Source: a virus. Taken from it: a stretch of DNA of 64,000 bases. The first letter of the stretch is position 1. Each line of letters opens with the position of its first letter. Positions 30,540 to 38,993 of the stretch are shown here, piece after piece. The stretch covers positions 1 through 64,000 of the IMG/VR virus record IMGVR_UViG_3300037805_000644. The stretch is one strand, 5' to 3'. The notes beneath the pieces were generated by a model. That model did not search any database, had not been told where the DNA came from, and saw nothing but the letters and a program-made list of their open reading frames with translations. The position numbers were made by a program, and so were the translations under genes.

Positions 30540-30899
30540 TCAGTGGTTGTGTGGGTCCCCATCGGTGTGCTCCTTCTCGCAAAGCGTACAAGTCAGAGTA
30601 TCTACCCGGCAACCCATCGAAAGGTACCGGGGAGCACTTTGGGGTATCGACCCTCCAGGGGCCATCACGGGGTAAACCCCCGTGACGAAGGGCTTACCCG
30701 CCTGGCCGCACCCTTCGGCAAAGCACGCCCATTCGGAGTTGGAGGTGGACTCCATCAAGGTGCGGCATTCGGAGCACTGAGGCGCCGGCACAAAGCTCAC
30801 TGAGTGGAACTGGATCCCCTCCTTGCTGATTCGTGTGTCGGGTCCAAGCTGGACGGCGAGCCCCTGGACCGGGGTCTTTTCAATCGGAGTTCGGTTCAT
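30540..30899 (-). CDS. small zinc-ribbon-like protein
   Basis: 119 residues. Cys pairs CSECRTLMES, CFAEGCGQ and CTLCEKEHTDGDPHNH suggest one or two zinc sites. No enzymatic motif. RBS AGGAG precedes ATG 30899, 8 nt after the DnaB-like gene stop. Possibly replication-associated by position. Confidence 0.6.
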   Translation of the reverse strand: MNRTPIEKTPVQGLAVQLGPDTRISKEGIQFHSVSFVPAPQCSECRTLMESTSNSEWACFAEGCGQAGKPFVTGVYPVMAPGGSIPQSAPRYLSMGCRVDTLTCTLCEKEHTDGDPHNH

Positions 30900-30909
30900 C
30901 TGTCAGCTC

Positions 30910-32463
30910 CTATTCGAGGGAATCCATGAGGGCGTCAATTTCCAACTGGTTCTCAGGGGACTGACTGCCTCCCCCACCCCCACTGGCTTCCATGCCGGGG
31001 GGTAGATCGTGACAGGTCAGGAGCCGCCTACAGGCCCACTCTACTCGGGCGAGGAAAATGTTGAAGGGGGCTTGGTCACGGGATTTCAGGCACTGGAATT
31101 GAACTCGGTTAACCTCACGCAGGTCATCATCAGTCCAGGTGGCTGTCACGATGTCGGCTGAGCGTTCCGCTTCGTTTGCGTAACTCAGGTGGGTGAGGTC
31201 ATAACGGGCTTGTTCGGTTTTCTCCTTGCGTTTCATCGCCGCCTTGTAGCCTTCGCGGTTGATCTGGAAAAGGGCTACGACGGCAATGCCCATGCCTCGG
31301 TTGAAAGACATGGCGAGCCGCTTGAGATCTCGAATGACCTCGTTCAACCGCTCCGTCGTGGAGCTGGACCATTTCCGGGGGGACATGAGGCCCACATGGT
31401 CCACGAAAATAGTGGCAAAGGGGGACTTGGCGAACAGGATCTCGCACTTCGAGCGGAGGTCCGCCACGGTGAAGTCAGACTTCTCTGGATCACCGACCTC
31501 GATATGGATCTTGCCGTACTCGTTGGCGGGGTTGTTAAAATCCGGCACCACATGCTGAAACAGGAACTCTTTCTCTGCGGGTTCCAGGATGCCGTCTCGG
31601 ATCTTCTGGTACTCCAGACCCATCGAGAGGTCCGGGTTGCTCTGGAGCCCCAGCTTGTACCGGATGGCCTTGAATTTCTCATGCATGGAGTGCATCGAGT
31701 AAATGATACGACGGCACTGGTTGTACGGCATCTCCAGCGAGAAAATGATCGAGTCGTGGCGGTAATAGATGGCCTGGTTGTACATCCAGTTGAGCGCGAA
31801 GGTGGACTTGAGGCCACCCGTGAAAGCGGCATGGATCCACAGCTCGTACCGCTTGGCCCCACTCAGGGCTACGTCCGCTTGCTGGAGCCCGGACATCTGA
31901 CCGACACCTGCCAGCGGGTCTGCCTCAATGCGCTCGTACTCAGCCTTGAAGTCCTCACCATCCGTGGTCACCTCACCGCTCAGCCTGGTGCCCAGGGTCG
32001 GAGTCACGATGTCGTGGCTCTTGTCCATGATGTACCGGGCGGCGTCAATGGGCCCCTTGAGGTGGCGTTCCTCCTTGCCCTCCTTGATGATGATGCCGCT
32101 CGTTGTGATGGCGGCAGCCTCTTTGAGGATTTCCTCCCAGCGGCGGCGGCGGCGGTCGTCGGCCTTGTCCTCCAACCGCTTGAGGAAGTCCCCTTTGGTG
32201 CGGGCAGCAACAGGGCTGAGCACCGTCTCCAGACGGTCTACAATCTCCGTCTCCCCGCCCCGCTGGAAATGCTGGCGGAGGGTGTCGATGTTGGGGACGT
32301 GGTTGTGTGACCGGACGAAAGACCGGATGAAATTCCAGAGGGCGATGTCCTCGGGGATGTCGAAGCCCAGCTCCGACTCCTGGAGGGCCAAGAAGTTGCG
32401 GAGAAAGAGGGTGTCATTGTCGGCGGGGTTGACTTTGAAGCAAGAGCGGAGAAGGATTTTCAT
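30910..32463 (-). CDS. DnaB-like replicative helicase
   Basis: 517 residues, RecA/DnaB-type. Walker A is AFTGGLKSTFALN (213-225), where DnaB has GxxGMGKTAFALN, so one Gly is replaced by Leu. Walker B is FATIFVDHVGLM, followed by sensor-like ALFQINREGYKAA. Residues 1-100 form a helical N-domain and the C-terminal tail is Gly/Ser-rich and acidic. Its gene overlaps by 4 nt with a putative loader gene, the usual helicase-loader pairing. It should unwind DNA ahead of the PolA enzyme and interact with the CHC2 zinc protein. Confidence 0.88.
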   Translation of the reverse strand: MKILLRSCFKVNPADNDTLFLRNFLALQESELGFDIPEDIALWNFIRSFVRSHNHVPNIDTLRQHFQRGGETEIVDRLETVLSPVAARTKGDFLKRLEDKADDRRRRRWEEILKEAAAITTSGIIIKEGKEERHLKGPIDAARYIMDKSHDIVTPTLGTRLSGEVTTDGEDFKAEYERIEADPLAGVGQMSGLQQADVALSGAKRYELWIHAAFTGGLKSTFALNWMYNQAIYYRHDSIIFSLEMPYNQCRRIIYSMHSMHEKFKAIRYKLGLQSNPDLSMGLEYQKIRDGILEPAEKEFLFQHVVPDFNNPANEYGKIHIEVGDPEKSDFTVADLRSKCEILFAKSPFATIFVDHVGLMSPRKWSSSTTERLNEVIRDLKRLAMSFNRGMGIAVVALFQINREGYKAAMKRKEKTEQARYDLTHLSYANEAERSADIVTATWTDDDLREVNRVQFQCLKSRDQAPFNIFLARVEWACRRLLTCHDLPPGMEASGGGGGSQSPENQLEIDALMDSLE

Positions 32464-33530
32464 TTCTTGTAACCTCCTTTCCAGGACTGTTTCTTAGGTG
32501 TGGCGGGGGACGTGTCCAGGTTAGGGGGGGCATACTCCTCAGCGGCTGCGGCAATATCATCGCTGATATCGTCGCCACCCTCATCCGTCTCCGCCTTGAA
32601 TGCCCCCGAAGGCATCCGTCCCGGTTTTGCCGCAGAGTTGCTGAGAGATCCCGCCTGGGAGGTCTTCGACCTCGTAGTTGGCAGTGTTGTGGGGATCTCC
32701 GTGGCCCGACCCTCTGACTTGCCAGAGACCCCCGAGTATGCGGAGTTCACTCCCCGGGGCTTGGTGTCCCCTGCCCCTGGGCGATCTTCCTCGGACAAGA
32801 TCCGGTGATCCCACAGCTCCAAGAACTCCCCCACCCTCACGTCAAAGCTGATGTGGCCAGGTGACAGGGGGTACCCTGGGCTGTCCACGATCCAAGTGGC
32901 ACGACCCTGCTGCTCACGGATCTGGAGAGCTTCGAGCAACACCTCAGGGGCTGCCACGTTCCGTGCAGTCTTGACCCCCAGGCGAATGATCAGCAGGTCC
33001 CACCCCTCAACCAAATCCTCGATCCGGCTGTAACGGTCCTCCATCCCCGCAGTCTGCTTATGCATGTGGGCGTCCGCGTCGAACACCTCATTGGCCGAGT
33101 ACAGCCATGCAGAGATGAGACTCACGTCCGTGATGACCTTGAAATTGAAATGACGGCCCTTATCAAAGGCCACCCTACCCAGGTGCTTCTGGAGGTCCTG
33201 TAGGGATGAGGTCAGCCAACAATTGCGCCGCACCATCTCCGCCAGGGGGGTCTCCCGGACAGGTCCGACCTTGGTGAGGCCCTTCCAGCCCCGCTCCATG
33301 TTCATCAGGGTGTCTCGGCGGTGGGTGCAGAGGCACGAGCGGGTCACCTCCCCCACACTGAATGGGGGGCACTCCTCAGGGGGGATCACCACCACTCCGC
33401 GACCGTGACACCGCTTGCAGTCCTTGTGGCCATCCCCCTGGGGGTACTGGTGATCTTGCCGGCCCGGCTTGGCCCGGTTGGAGCCCAGCCCATAGAACAT
33501 CTTGGTGAACGGCTTGATTTTTTGGGTCAT
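32460..33530 (-). CDS. possible degenerate helicase-loader-like protein
   Basis: 356 residues. The N-terminus has CKRCHGRGVVVIP and CLCTHRR, a zinc-ribbon-like element. Then WLTSSLQDLQKHLGRVAFDK, LVEGWDLLIIRLGVKTARNV and REQQGRATWIVDSPGYPLSP resemble DnaC/DnaI segments around Walker B and the TTN box. No Walker A is visible and the Walker B acidic pair is changed to Ile-Arg. The acidic C-terminal tail is unstructured. Because it directly precedes and overlaps the DnaB-like helicase gene, a helicase-binding role is likely, but without ATPase activity. Alternative: unrelated zinc protein. Confidence 0.5.
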   Translation of the reverse strand: MTQKIKPFTKMFYGLGSNRAKPGRQDHQYPQGDGHKDCKRCHGRGVVVIPPEECPPFSVGEVTRSCLCTHRRDTLMNMERGWKGLTKVGPVRETPLAEMVRRNCWLTSSLQDLQKHLGRVAFDKGRHFNFKVITDVSLISAWLYSANEVFDADAHMHKQTAGMEDRYSRIEDLVEGWDLLIIRLGVKTARNVAAPEVLLEALQIREQQGRATWIVDSPGYPLSPGHISFDVRVGEFLELWDHRILSEEDRPGAGDTKPRGVNSAYSGVSGKSEGRATEIPTTLPTTRSKTSQAGSLSNSAAKPGRMPSGAFKAETDEGGDDISDDIAAAAEEYAPPNLDTSPATPKKQSWKGGYKK

Positions 33531-33532
33531 CC

Positions 33533-35362
33533 TCAGTCCTCGAACAAGGAGTCTAGGTCTTCGTCGTCGTCGGCGAAGGCCGCCAGGAGAGCCGTGCTCT
33601 TCTGGGTTTTCTCCTGGGCTGGCCCCTTCTTTCGGGCCTTCGGGGTGGTCTTACGCTTTTTAGGCTTGAGACCAGCCTCCGCCCGAGCCTCATTTTCCAG
33701 GCTGGCGTAAATCAGGGAGACCTCGGGGGTCGCGTCGATGATGCGGATCTCGTCGGACTCGGTGGTGCCCTTGATGCGCTCACCCAGGACAGCCTCCACC
33801 AGCTCCATCTTCTTGTTCAGGACCTCAATCACCTGGTGGTCAATGGTTTTCCAGGCTCGCTTCGATTCATGTCGCCGGGACACCAGGTGGATGGCGTAAC
33901 AGCGATCATGGATTGACCCGATACGGATCATCCGACCCAACACCTGGAGGTATTCCCCCGCAGACCAGGGGGTGTCAAAAAAGATGATGGCCTTGGCGGA
34001 CTGGAGGTTGATGGCCTCACCCCCCGCCGAGGTGATGCAGATCACACGCACGGGAGAGGCGGCTGCCTGGAACCGTTTCTTGGACTCGTTACGCTGCTTG
34101 GAGTTCTCATCTCCGGTGACTCGAACAACCCGCTGCGTCTTGTCCTTTTTAGAGGTGGACAGAGCTTTCTCGATGGCCGGGACCATGAGGTCCACCATCG
34201 ATTTGAACCTGGTGAAGATGATTACATTCTCACCCTCGAAATCCTCGGTCAGCAGCTCCAGCAGCCTGTTGAGCTTGGTGCTGGGCCCCTCACAGTTCAG
34301 CAGCTCAAGGTGGTTCACCGCCTGCTGGTAATAGATGAGAGCGGTGAGCTTCGAGACCTCACGCTCCTCATAGAGGGTGTCGTTGCCCTCCCCAATCGTG
34401 ACCATGCCGGTCATGATCTCGGTGTACTTAGCCTCCTGGGCCTTGGACATGGGGATCTCAATGTTTTTCTGGATCAGCGCCGGCAGCTCGTCAGCCACGT
34501 CATGCTTGGGTCGGCCCAGGTAGAACGGATCAATGGTCGCCTTGAACTCCGCGATCCGCTCAGGCTCATACCCGATGACCTTAGGGACCCTCCGCCCCCG
34601 GCCGATCATGACCGTTTCCGTGATGCAGTAATGGGTTTGGAATTGAGTTACCCGGTTGTCGAAAAGCCCCGGGACTACCACTCGATAGATGGAGTACCCC
34701 TCGACGAGGTTGTTCTTGATCAGCGTGGCTGTCGCGGCCCAGACCCTCTCCGAGTTGTTGGCCAGGTGGCACACCACCTGGTGGGTCTGGCTGGTGATGG
34801 TCTTGTACGCGGTGGCCTCATCGGTGATGAGGATGTACCCCTTGTAATCCTGAAAGCGCCCGAAATCCTGCCACGCTTTCTTGTAATTCATCACCAGGAC
34901 CTTGGGGTCCTCAGCGGCCAGGAACGCCTCCCAGACCTCCCCTCGCCGGTCCCGAACCACACCCTTGCTGTTCTTGGTCTTGGTCCCCTCATAGAGGAAA
35001 GCTTGAACCCCCTCAGTGAACTTGTTGAACTCATCCACCCACTGGGGGGCCGAGGACTTGGTCGTCAGGATAATTGCGGGGATCTGGGGGGTTTTCTCCC
35101 AGATCAGGCAGAGTGCGGCGATGATCTCCAGGGTCTTACCGAGCCCCGTATCATCGCCCACCACAAACCGCTTCATGGCCGCCAGATGGATGGCCATCTG
35201 GACCTGGTAATAGCGGACGGTGAGCTTGCGCTCATTGCCATCAATGTCGAGGAAAGTGTCTCGAAGGTGCTTTGACGAAGGGAGGCTGAGATCAGTCCTC
35301 TCCCTTAGCTTCTTGAGCTTGCCGTAAAGCTTGTCGAGTCGTTCATTCGGTGGGAGTGCCAA
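33533..35362 (-). CDS. SNF2/DEAD-like helicase (SF2)
   Basis: 609 residues from TTG 35362 (GGAGG six nt upstream). Motifs: GDDTGLGKTLEIIAALC (I, ~69-85), VMNYKKAWQDF, DEATAYK (II, DEAT), AATATLIKNN (III), VIIFTRFKSMVDL (IV), ITSAGGEAINLQ (V) and QVLGRMIRIGS (VI). The spacing fits the SNF2 group. It likely translocates on double-stranded DNA for recombination, repair or replication-fork remodelling. The tail (PKKRKTTPKARKKGPAQEK) is strongly basic then acidic. Confidence 0.93.
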   Translation of the reverse strand: MALPPNERLDKLYGKLKKLRERTDLSLPSSKHLRDTFLDIDGNERKLTVRYYQVQMAIHLAAMKRFVVGDDTGLGKTLEIIAALCLIWEKTPQIPAIILTTKSSAPQWVDEFNKFTEGVQAFLYEGTKTKNSKGVVRDRRGEVWEAFLAAEDPKVLVMNYKKAWQDFGRFQDYKGYILITDEATAYKTITSQTHQVVCHLANNSERVWAATATLIKNNLVEGYSIYRVVVPGLFDNRVTQFQTHYCITETVMIGRGRRVPKVIGYEPERIAEFKATIDPFYLGRPKHDVADELPALIQKNIEIPMSKAQEAKYTEIMTGMVTIGEGNDTLYEEREVSKLTALIYYQQAVNHLELLNCEGPSTKLNRLLELLTEDFEGENVIIFTRFKSMVDLMVPAIEKALSTSKKDKTQRVVRVTGDENSKQRNESKKRFQAAASPVRVICITSAGGEAINLQSAKAIIFFDTPWSAGEYLQVLGRMIRIGSIHDRCYAIHLVSRRHESKRAWKTIDHQVIEVLNKKMELVEAVLGERIKGTTESDEIRIIDATPEVSLIYASLENEARAEAGLKPKKRKTTPKARKKGPAQEKTQKSTALLAAFADDDEDLDSLFED

Positions 35363-35471
35363 GCCTGTCCTCCAAGGGGTCTTCCCTTGGTTACCCGGCT
35401 GGCAGGGGGATTGGTCTACCGGCGGGTCAGATCATTCAGTATGGGTCCGTATCCCGTACAGCCCAGAGGGA

Positions 35472-36572
35472 TCAGGGGTCCCCTTTGAGATCCACACTCA
35501 ACCCGTGGGCGCGGTATTCTGCAATGCAGGCCGCGTCAGCCTCAACACACGCGGCCTTACTGGCATTCATCTGAGCTAGGTAACTGCCAGTGGCCTTGGC
35601 GGCGTGTCCCGCAAGGCGGTGGCGATCCGTGATGCCCTCAGCCTGTGAGCGGACAAACAGGCCATCTAGGATTTCGATGCGCTGGATGAATTCGGGGAGG
35701 CGCCCCACCAGCTCTCGGGCTGCGGCGTTGCGCTCCTCGGAGGTGAACCGCACACCAACCATCCGGGCCGTGAGGTCACTGGCGTACTCCTCAATGCGGG
35801 TGATCCAGCCATGGAGGGTGTAGCTGAAATTGTCGAAATGCTCGTTGAGGGGGAGTTTCCGACCGTAATGGAACTCCCGCCATGCTGTGGCAGCCTCAGC
35901 CTCAGAGATTTCCGCCCGCACACCCTTGGCGAGCTGGCGGAGCCGTGCCTCCTCCACGATTCGGGCAGCATAGGTGTTCAGGGCACCTTCACCCACAGCT
36001 ACCTGAACCCGGTTGCGGAGAGCAGCGGTCAGCTTGGGTGCTTTCTGCTTGGCTCCCCTACACCCGTAACACACGGACCCATCGATGGAGTTGAAGGAAT
36101 AATGACCCGTCCCACCACAGCGGTTGCAGGTCACGCCAAAACCAAGGGCAACCAGCCGGACGCCGATGCGGGCTGTGCTCTCCACCGGACGGAGGCTGGG
36201 GTGGTTGAGGAGGTCAGAGAATTGGGCAGTGATGCTGGGTCGCGTGGCAGTCTTGCTCATATCCTCACTCCTCAGTGGCGGGCAGGTCCGGGAAAAAAAG
36301 GGGTGGAGTTCGTCCTCGGTGAAATCCGAGGCCAGGTACGTGGCATAGAGGGCTTTGCGGAACCTCTGATGCTCTTGGGCGGTGGGGCGTCCAAACAAGG
36401 GTTCAGCAGCCTCGATCAGGTCTTGCTCCCCATCCGTTTGAGGGAGAAAGTTCTCCTTGATGTACAGGAAACCTTTCCGGCGGATGATCGGGCCGAACCC
36501 CGGATGTGCGATGAAAGGGGTGGGCTTCGTGCCTTCCAAGGCCAGGAGAAGCCGTTCAGTCTGCTTGTTCAT
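35472..36572 (-). CDS. protein with DnaJ-type zinc motif, unknown function
   Basis: 366 residues. A CNRCGGTGHYSF ... CYGCRGA motif (~160) is a DnaJ-like zinc-finger pair. The N-terminal half has FRKALYATYLASDFTED. The C-terminal half is helical and charged (RNAAARELVGRLPEFIQRIE). Read as one ORF from ATG 36572 (AAGGA upstream). The 109-nt gap downstream (35363-35471) holds no gene. Preceded by a clear promoter-like site. Confidence 0.7.
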   Translation of the reverse strand: MNKQTERLLLALEGTKPTPFIAHPGFGPIIRRKGFLYIKENFLPQTDGEQDLIEAAEPLFGRPTAQEHQRFRKALYATYLASDFTEDELHPFFSRTCPPLRSEDMSKTATRPSITAQFSDLLNHPSLRPVESTARIGVRLVALGFGVTCNRCGGTGHYSFNSIDGSVCYGCRGAKQKAPKLTAALRNRVQVAVGEGALNTYAARIVEEARLRQLAKGVRAEISEAEAATAWREFHYGRKLPLNEHFDNFSYTLHGWITRIEEYASDLTARMVGVRFTSEERNAAARELVGRLPEFIQRIEILDGLFVRSQAEGITDRHRLAGHAAKATGSYLAQMNASKAACVEADAACIAEYRAHGLSVDLKGDP

Positions 36573-36603
36573 GGGGTCCTTTCGGGGTTCTCTCTCACCT
36601 CAC

Positions 36604-36629
36604 CTACTACCGAGACGTGAGGGGTTACC
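36604..36629 (-). promoter_or_regulatory. GGTAAC-N15-AGTAG promoter-like site
   Basis: GGTAAC (36629-36624), 15 nt, AGTAG (36608-36604), then GTGAGGTGAGAGA, matching the longest version of the motif. Start codon at 36572. Confidence 0.75.
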
Positions 36630-36634
36630 CCTTT

Positions 36635-37573
36635 TCACGGACTTTCGGGGCTCCAGCTCCAGTTGGCAGAGGGCACCGGGAGACTCTTACCAACCGCGTG
36701 GAGGTCATCCGCATAGGAGAGGCGGAGGTCGATGAGGGACCGGACACCTGCGTCGTGCGCCAGGGCCTGCCGGAACAGGGGCTTGATCTTCCGCCAGGTC
36801 TTGGAGACCTGGACCACCCCATTGTTGCGGTGGCGGTGCGCTTTCAGGCCCTCGCTGGGGTCAATGAGGCCAGCCGCAATGGCCCACCCCATACCGGGCA
36901 GGAGAAGCTTGCCTTCCCCGAGGGCACCTAACCAGGTGTGCATGATCTGGCGAGCCACCCGGGTGGTGTTGCGGTCGGGGAAACGCCGGTCAACGACACC
37001 CGCCAGGAGGTGGCGGAGCTTGAGGGCGATCTCAGAGCTGCCCACCATGCAGTCAATGAGGATCTGTGCGCTATCCTGGGTCGGGGCTGCGGCCTCTGGT
37101 CGGTTGCTCATGGGCCGCTCGCCCAGGCCGGAGGTGGAGATCTCGGCACCGCCTTTTTTCTTAATGACATTGAGGGCCATGCGGTGGACCCAGGTGCCCA
37201 GGGTGCCTCCGGCGAGGCGGCTGGGGGTCTCCACACCGCTGAGGATGTTCTCCCGAGCGAGGACACCTACCGCGTGGAAACGGTGCTTGCCTCGGGATCC
37301 ATTGGTGTTGATGCCAGCCAATGCCTGCTGGAGCAGATCCTCCCCGGACAGGAAGCGGATGCCCGCTCGGGAAAGGTCACCCTCCAGCCGGGCGAGGAGC
37401 ATCCCATACATCCCAGAGGACTTAGCGGAGATCCAGGCGGGGTGGGGGGTACCCTCCAGATGGCCTGCAACCCGGCGGAGTGCAGCGGGGGTGCAGGAGC
37501 GGGTCCAGGTGAAGGGCTCGACGTTAGCCACACCCTCAAGGACCAGGATTCGAGCTAGGATATCCATCTGCAT
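36635..37573 (-). CDS. possible divergent sigma-like protein
   Basis: 312 residues from ATG 37573 (GGAGG 11 nt upstream; 37612 is an alternative without a ribosome site). SGEDLLQQALAGINTN and GTLGTWVHRMALNVIKKKGG resemble sigma-70/ECF region 2, in which W-x-x-R-x-A-x-N precedes basic residues. The later NGVVQVSKTWRKIKPLFRQA could be a region-4-like helix. The match is by eye and weak. It lies immediately downstream of three CAAAGTTT repeats and in the same area as many GGTAAC/AGTAG sites, so it is a candidate for the phage's own promoter-recognition factor. Alternative: unknown helical protein. Confidence 0.4.
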   Translation of the reverse strand: MQMDILARILVLEGVANVEPFTWTRSCTPAALRRVAGHLEGTPHPAWISAKSSGMYGMLLARLEGDLSRAGIRFLSGEDLLQQALAGINTNGSRGKHRFHAVGVLARENILSGVETPSRLAGGTLGTWVHRMALNVIKKKGGAEISTSGLGERPMSNRPEAAAPTQDSAQILIDCMVGSSEIALKLRHLLAGVVDRRFPDRNTTRVARQIMHTWLGALGEGKLLLPGMGWAIAAGLIDPSEGLKAHRHRNNGVVQVSKTWRKIKPLFRQALAHDAGVRSLIDLRLSYADDLHAVGKSLPVPSANWSWSPESP

Positions 37574-37639
37574 GATTTCGGGGTCCTCCGAGTTGTGTTC
37601 GCCCCGAATCATGGGGGGTAAGCTGGTGTGCGGTCAAGT

Positions 37640-37663
37640 CAAAGTTTCAAAGTTTCAAAGTTT
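37640..37663. repeat. three tandem CAAAGTTT repeats
   Basis: CAAAGTTT three times at exact 8-bp spacing, 28 nt before the ORF limit at 37612 and 67 nt before the preferred start of the sigma-like gene. Same core as the clusters at 788-906 and 10547-10648. Confidence 0.75.
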
Positions 37664-37666
37664 GAT

Positions 37667-37921
37667 TTACAGGGGCTCGGTCGAGGCGCACTTGGTACAA
37701 AGGGGTCCCTGAGCAGCCTCAAAATACACACACCGGGAGCACAGTCGGGGCACCTGGCCCCCCAGCTCGGTTTCGGCGTCCTTGCGCTGTTTCTCAAGAG
37801 AGGCCAGAAGCTCGTCCCCTCCTCCGCAGCACCAGTCACACCCGCTCAACTCCCGGTGCAGCTCCGCGATACCTCGAACCGCTTTCAGGTACTTGCGGAG
37901 GTTCGTCATCTGAGCTGGCAT
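37667..37921 (-). CDS. small protein with cysteine pairs
   Basis: 84 residues. Cys motifs GCDWCCGGGDE and CSRCVYF...CTKC suggest two zinc sites; the N-terminus is helical (MPAQMTNLRKYLKAVRGIAE). ATG 37921 lies just after the upstream stop; an in-frame TTG at 37942 has no ribosome site. Adjacent to the AAAGTTT repeats. Unknown function. Confidence 0.6.
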   Translation of the reverse strand: MPAQMTNLRKYLKAVRGIAELHRELSGCDWCCGGGDELLASLEKQRKDAETELGGQVPRLCSRCVYFEAAQGPLCTKCASTEPL

Positions 37922-37923
37922 TT

Positions 37924-38298
37924 TCAGTTGTTCCCCGTCCAACGGTTGTGGGGGTTGCTCGTGAACCCCCGGACATCATGCTCGAAATCCCGACGAGCGA
38001 GGGTGAACCCCCAGCTTTCCAGCATCGCCTTGACCTCAGAGAGCAGGCAGCCCATTCGGAAATACACACACTGGAGTTCCTGGTGGGTGAACTCCTCCCG
38101 AGTTTCGGCGATGAGTTCCGCCGCGAAAGTGTCCACACTCTTGTATTCAGGATCGTAAGGGTCAAGATATCCGAAACGCCAGTCCGATTCCCGCTCGGGA
38201 ACCGCCTCCTGTTTGCGAACAGCTCTCTTGTCCGCTTTGCGGGCAATCTTGTCATCCTCACGCCCCTGGTCAAACGGGATATATCCGACGCGGGCCAT
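37924..38298 (-). CDS. small protein, unknown function
   Basis: 124 residues, basic start MARVGYIPFDQGREDDKIAR, helical (VDTFAAELIAETREEFTHQE) and a Trp/Phe end. AGGAG eight nt before ATG 38298. It sits in the minus-strand run of small genes 36.6-45.6 kb, which has frequent promoter-like sites and may be the early region. Confidence 0.65.
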   Translation of the reverse strand: MARVGYIPFDQGREDDKIARKADKRAVRKQEAVPERESDWRFGYLDPYDPEYKSVDTFAAELIAETREEFTHQELQCVYFRMGCLLSEVKAMLESWGFTLARRDFEHDVRGFTSNPHNRWTGNN

Positions 38299-38357
38299 GG
38301 GTGGTTCTCCTGGTTTGTTCTCACTGAGGGGCGCGGGTGCGGTTCAAAACTTCGGCA

Positions 38358-38489
38358 CTAGCCCTTGAGGCCGTCGGTGTACCCCTTGACGTACCAACGG
38401 TAATCCTCGGAGCCGGGCGAGTAAGGGTTGGTGGAGGGGCGGCCGGACTTGGCGTCCTTGTAACCTTTTTCCCAGGCAGTACGGATCAT
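38358..38489 (-). CDS. Rmf/CrpP-like small protein
   Basis: 43 residues, below most ORF cut-offs. MIRTAWEKGYKDAKSG then NPYSPGSEDYRWYVKGYTDG matches the A-x-E-x-G-Y...NPY...G pattern of ribosome modulation factor and CrpP-type phage proteins. It may bind ribosomes or inhibit a host enzyme. AAGGAG precedes the ATG by 5-6 nt, and its ATG overlaps the upstream stop (ATGA), which makes it convincing. Confidence 0.7.
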   Translation of the reverse strand: MIRTAWEKGYKDAKSGRPSTNPYSPGSEDYRWYVKGYTDGLKG

Positions 38490-38776
38490 GATGTCTCCTT
38501 GAGGGCTTTCACAGCCGCCAGCATCTTTCGGGCAGTCTGTGCGAGGGTCTGTGCAGGGTTGTCCGAATCCAGGATCATTTCAAGGGCAGCATCGCTGCCG
38601 TCGTAATAAAGCGATCCGACGGAATCCTTGTAGACGAAATCCTTGTAGACGACGGTCCACTCCTCACAGCGTATGTTGATCAGGCCCGGGGGTGCTGAGA
38701 CCGCCGGACGTTCGGTTACCCAGGGTCCCGGGATGCCCGCCTCAGCCAGGATGCGTTCGATATCAGCGCGGTCCAC
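38486..38776 (-). CDS. small acidic protein, unknown function
   Basis: 96 residues from GTG 38776, MDRADIERILAEAGIPGPWV then VVYKDFVYKDSVGSLYYDGS and a helical end. An imperfect internal repeat (YKDFVYKDS) is visible. Overlaps both neighbours (ATGA with the Rmf-like gene). Start GTG has AAGG nearby. Confidence 0.6.
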   Translation of the reverse strand: MDRADIERILAEAGIPGPWVTERPAVSAPPGLINIRCEEWTVVYKDFVYKDSVGSLYYDGSDAALEMILDSDNPAQTLAQTARKMLAAVKALKETS

Positions 38777-38993
38777 CAGCCTTGTCCACGTCGTCGAGCC
38801 AGCGGGACAGGGAAAGGTCGTTACCGACGACCCAGCCTCTGCTTGTCTTGATGGCGTGTTCTTGGGTCCAGGCAGGCTTACTGCCTTTCCGGGTCCAGAT
38901 GTTGGCAGGTGCCGGCATGAAAATGGTGGCGATGGTCCGTTTCAGGGACAACATAACGGTGATGTCCCCGTAAGTCTGGCTGAGCAGGAGCAT
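38763..38993 (-). CDS. small protein, unknown function
   Basis: 76 residues, MLLLSQTYGDITVMLSLKRT, with a basic middle (WTRKGSKPAWTQEHAIKTSR). The start overlaps the upstream stop (TGATG), supporting translation. Nothing recognisable. Confidence 0.55.
   Translation of the reverse strand: MLLLSQTYGDITVMLSLKRTIATIFMPAPANIWTRKGSKPAWTQEHAIKTSRGWVVGNDLSLSRWLDDVDKAGGPR

Noticed and set aside
35363-35471. GGTAAC site upstream of the SNF2 helicase gene (gttacc near 35390)
   Set aside because: GGTAAC is present, but the box 15 nt downstream is TGGAG, two mismatches from AGTAG.
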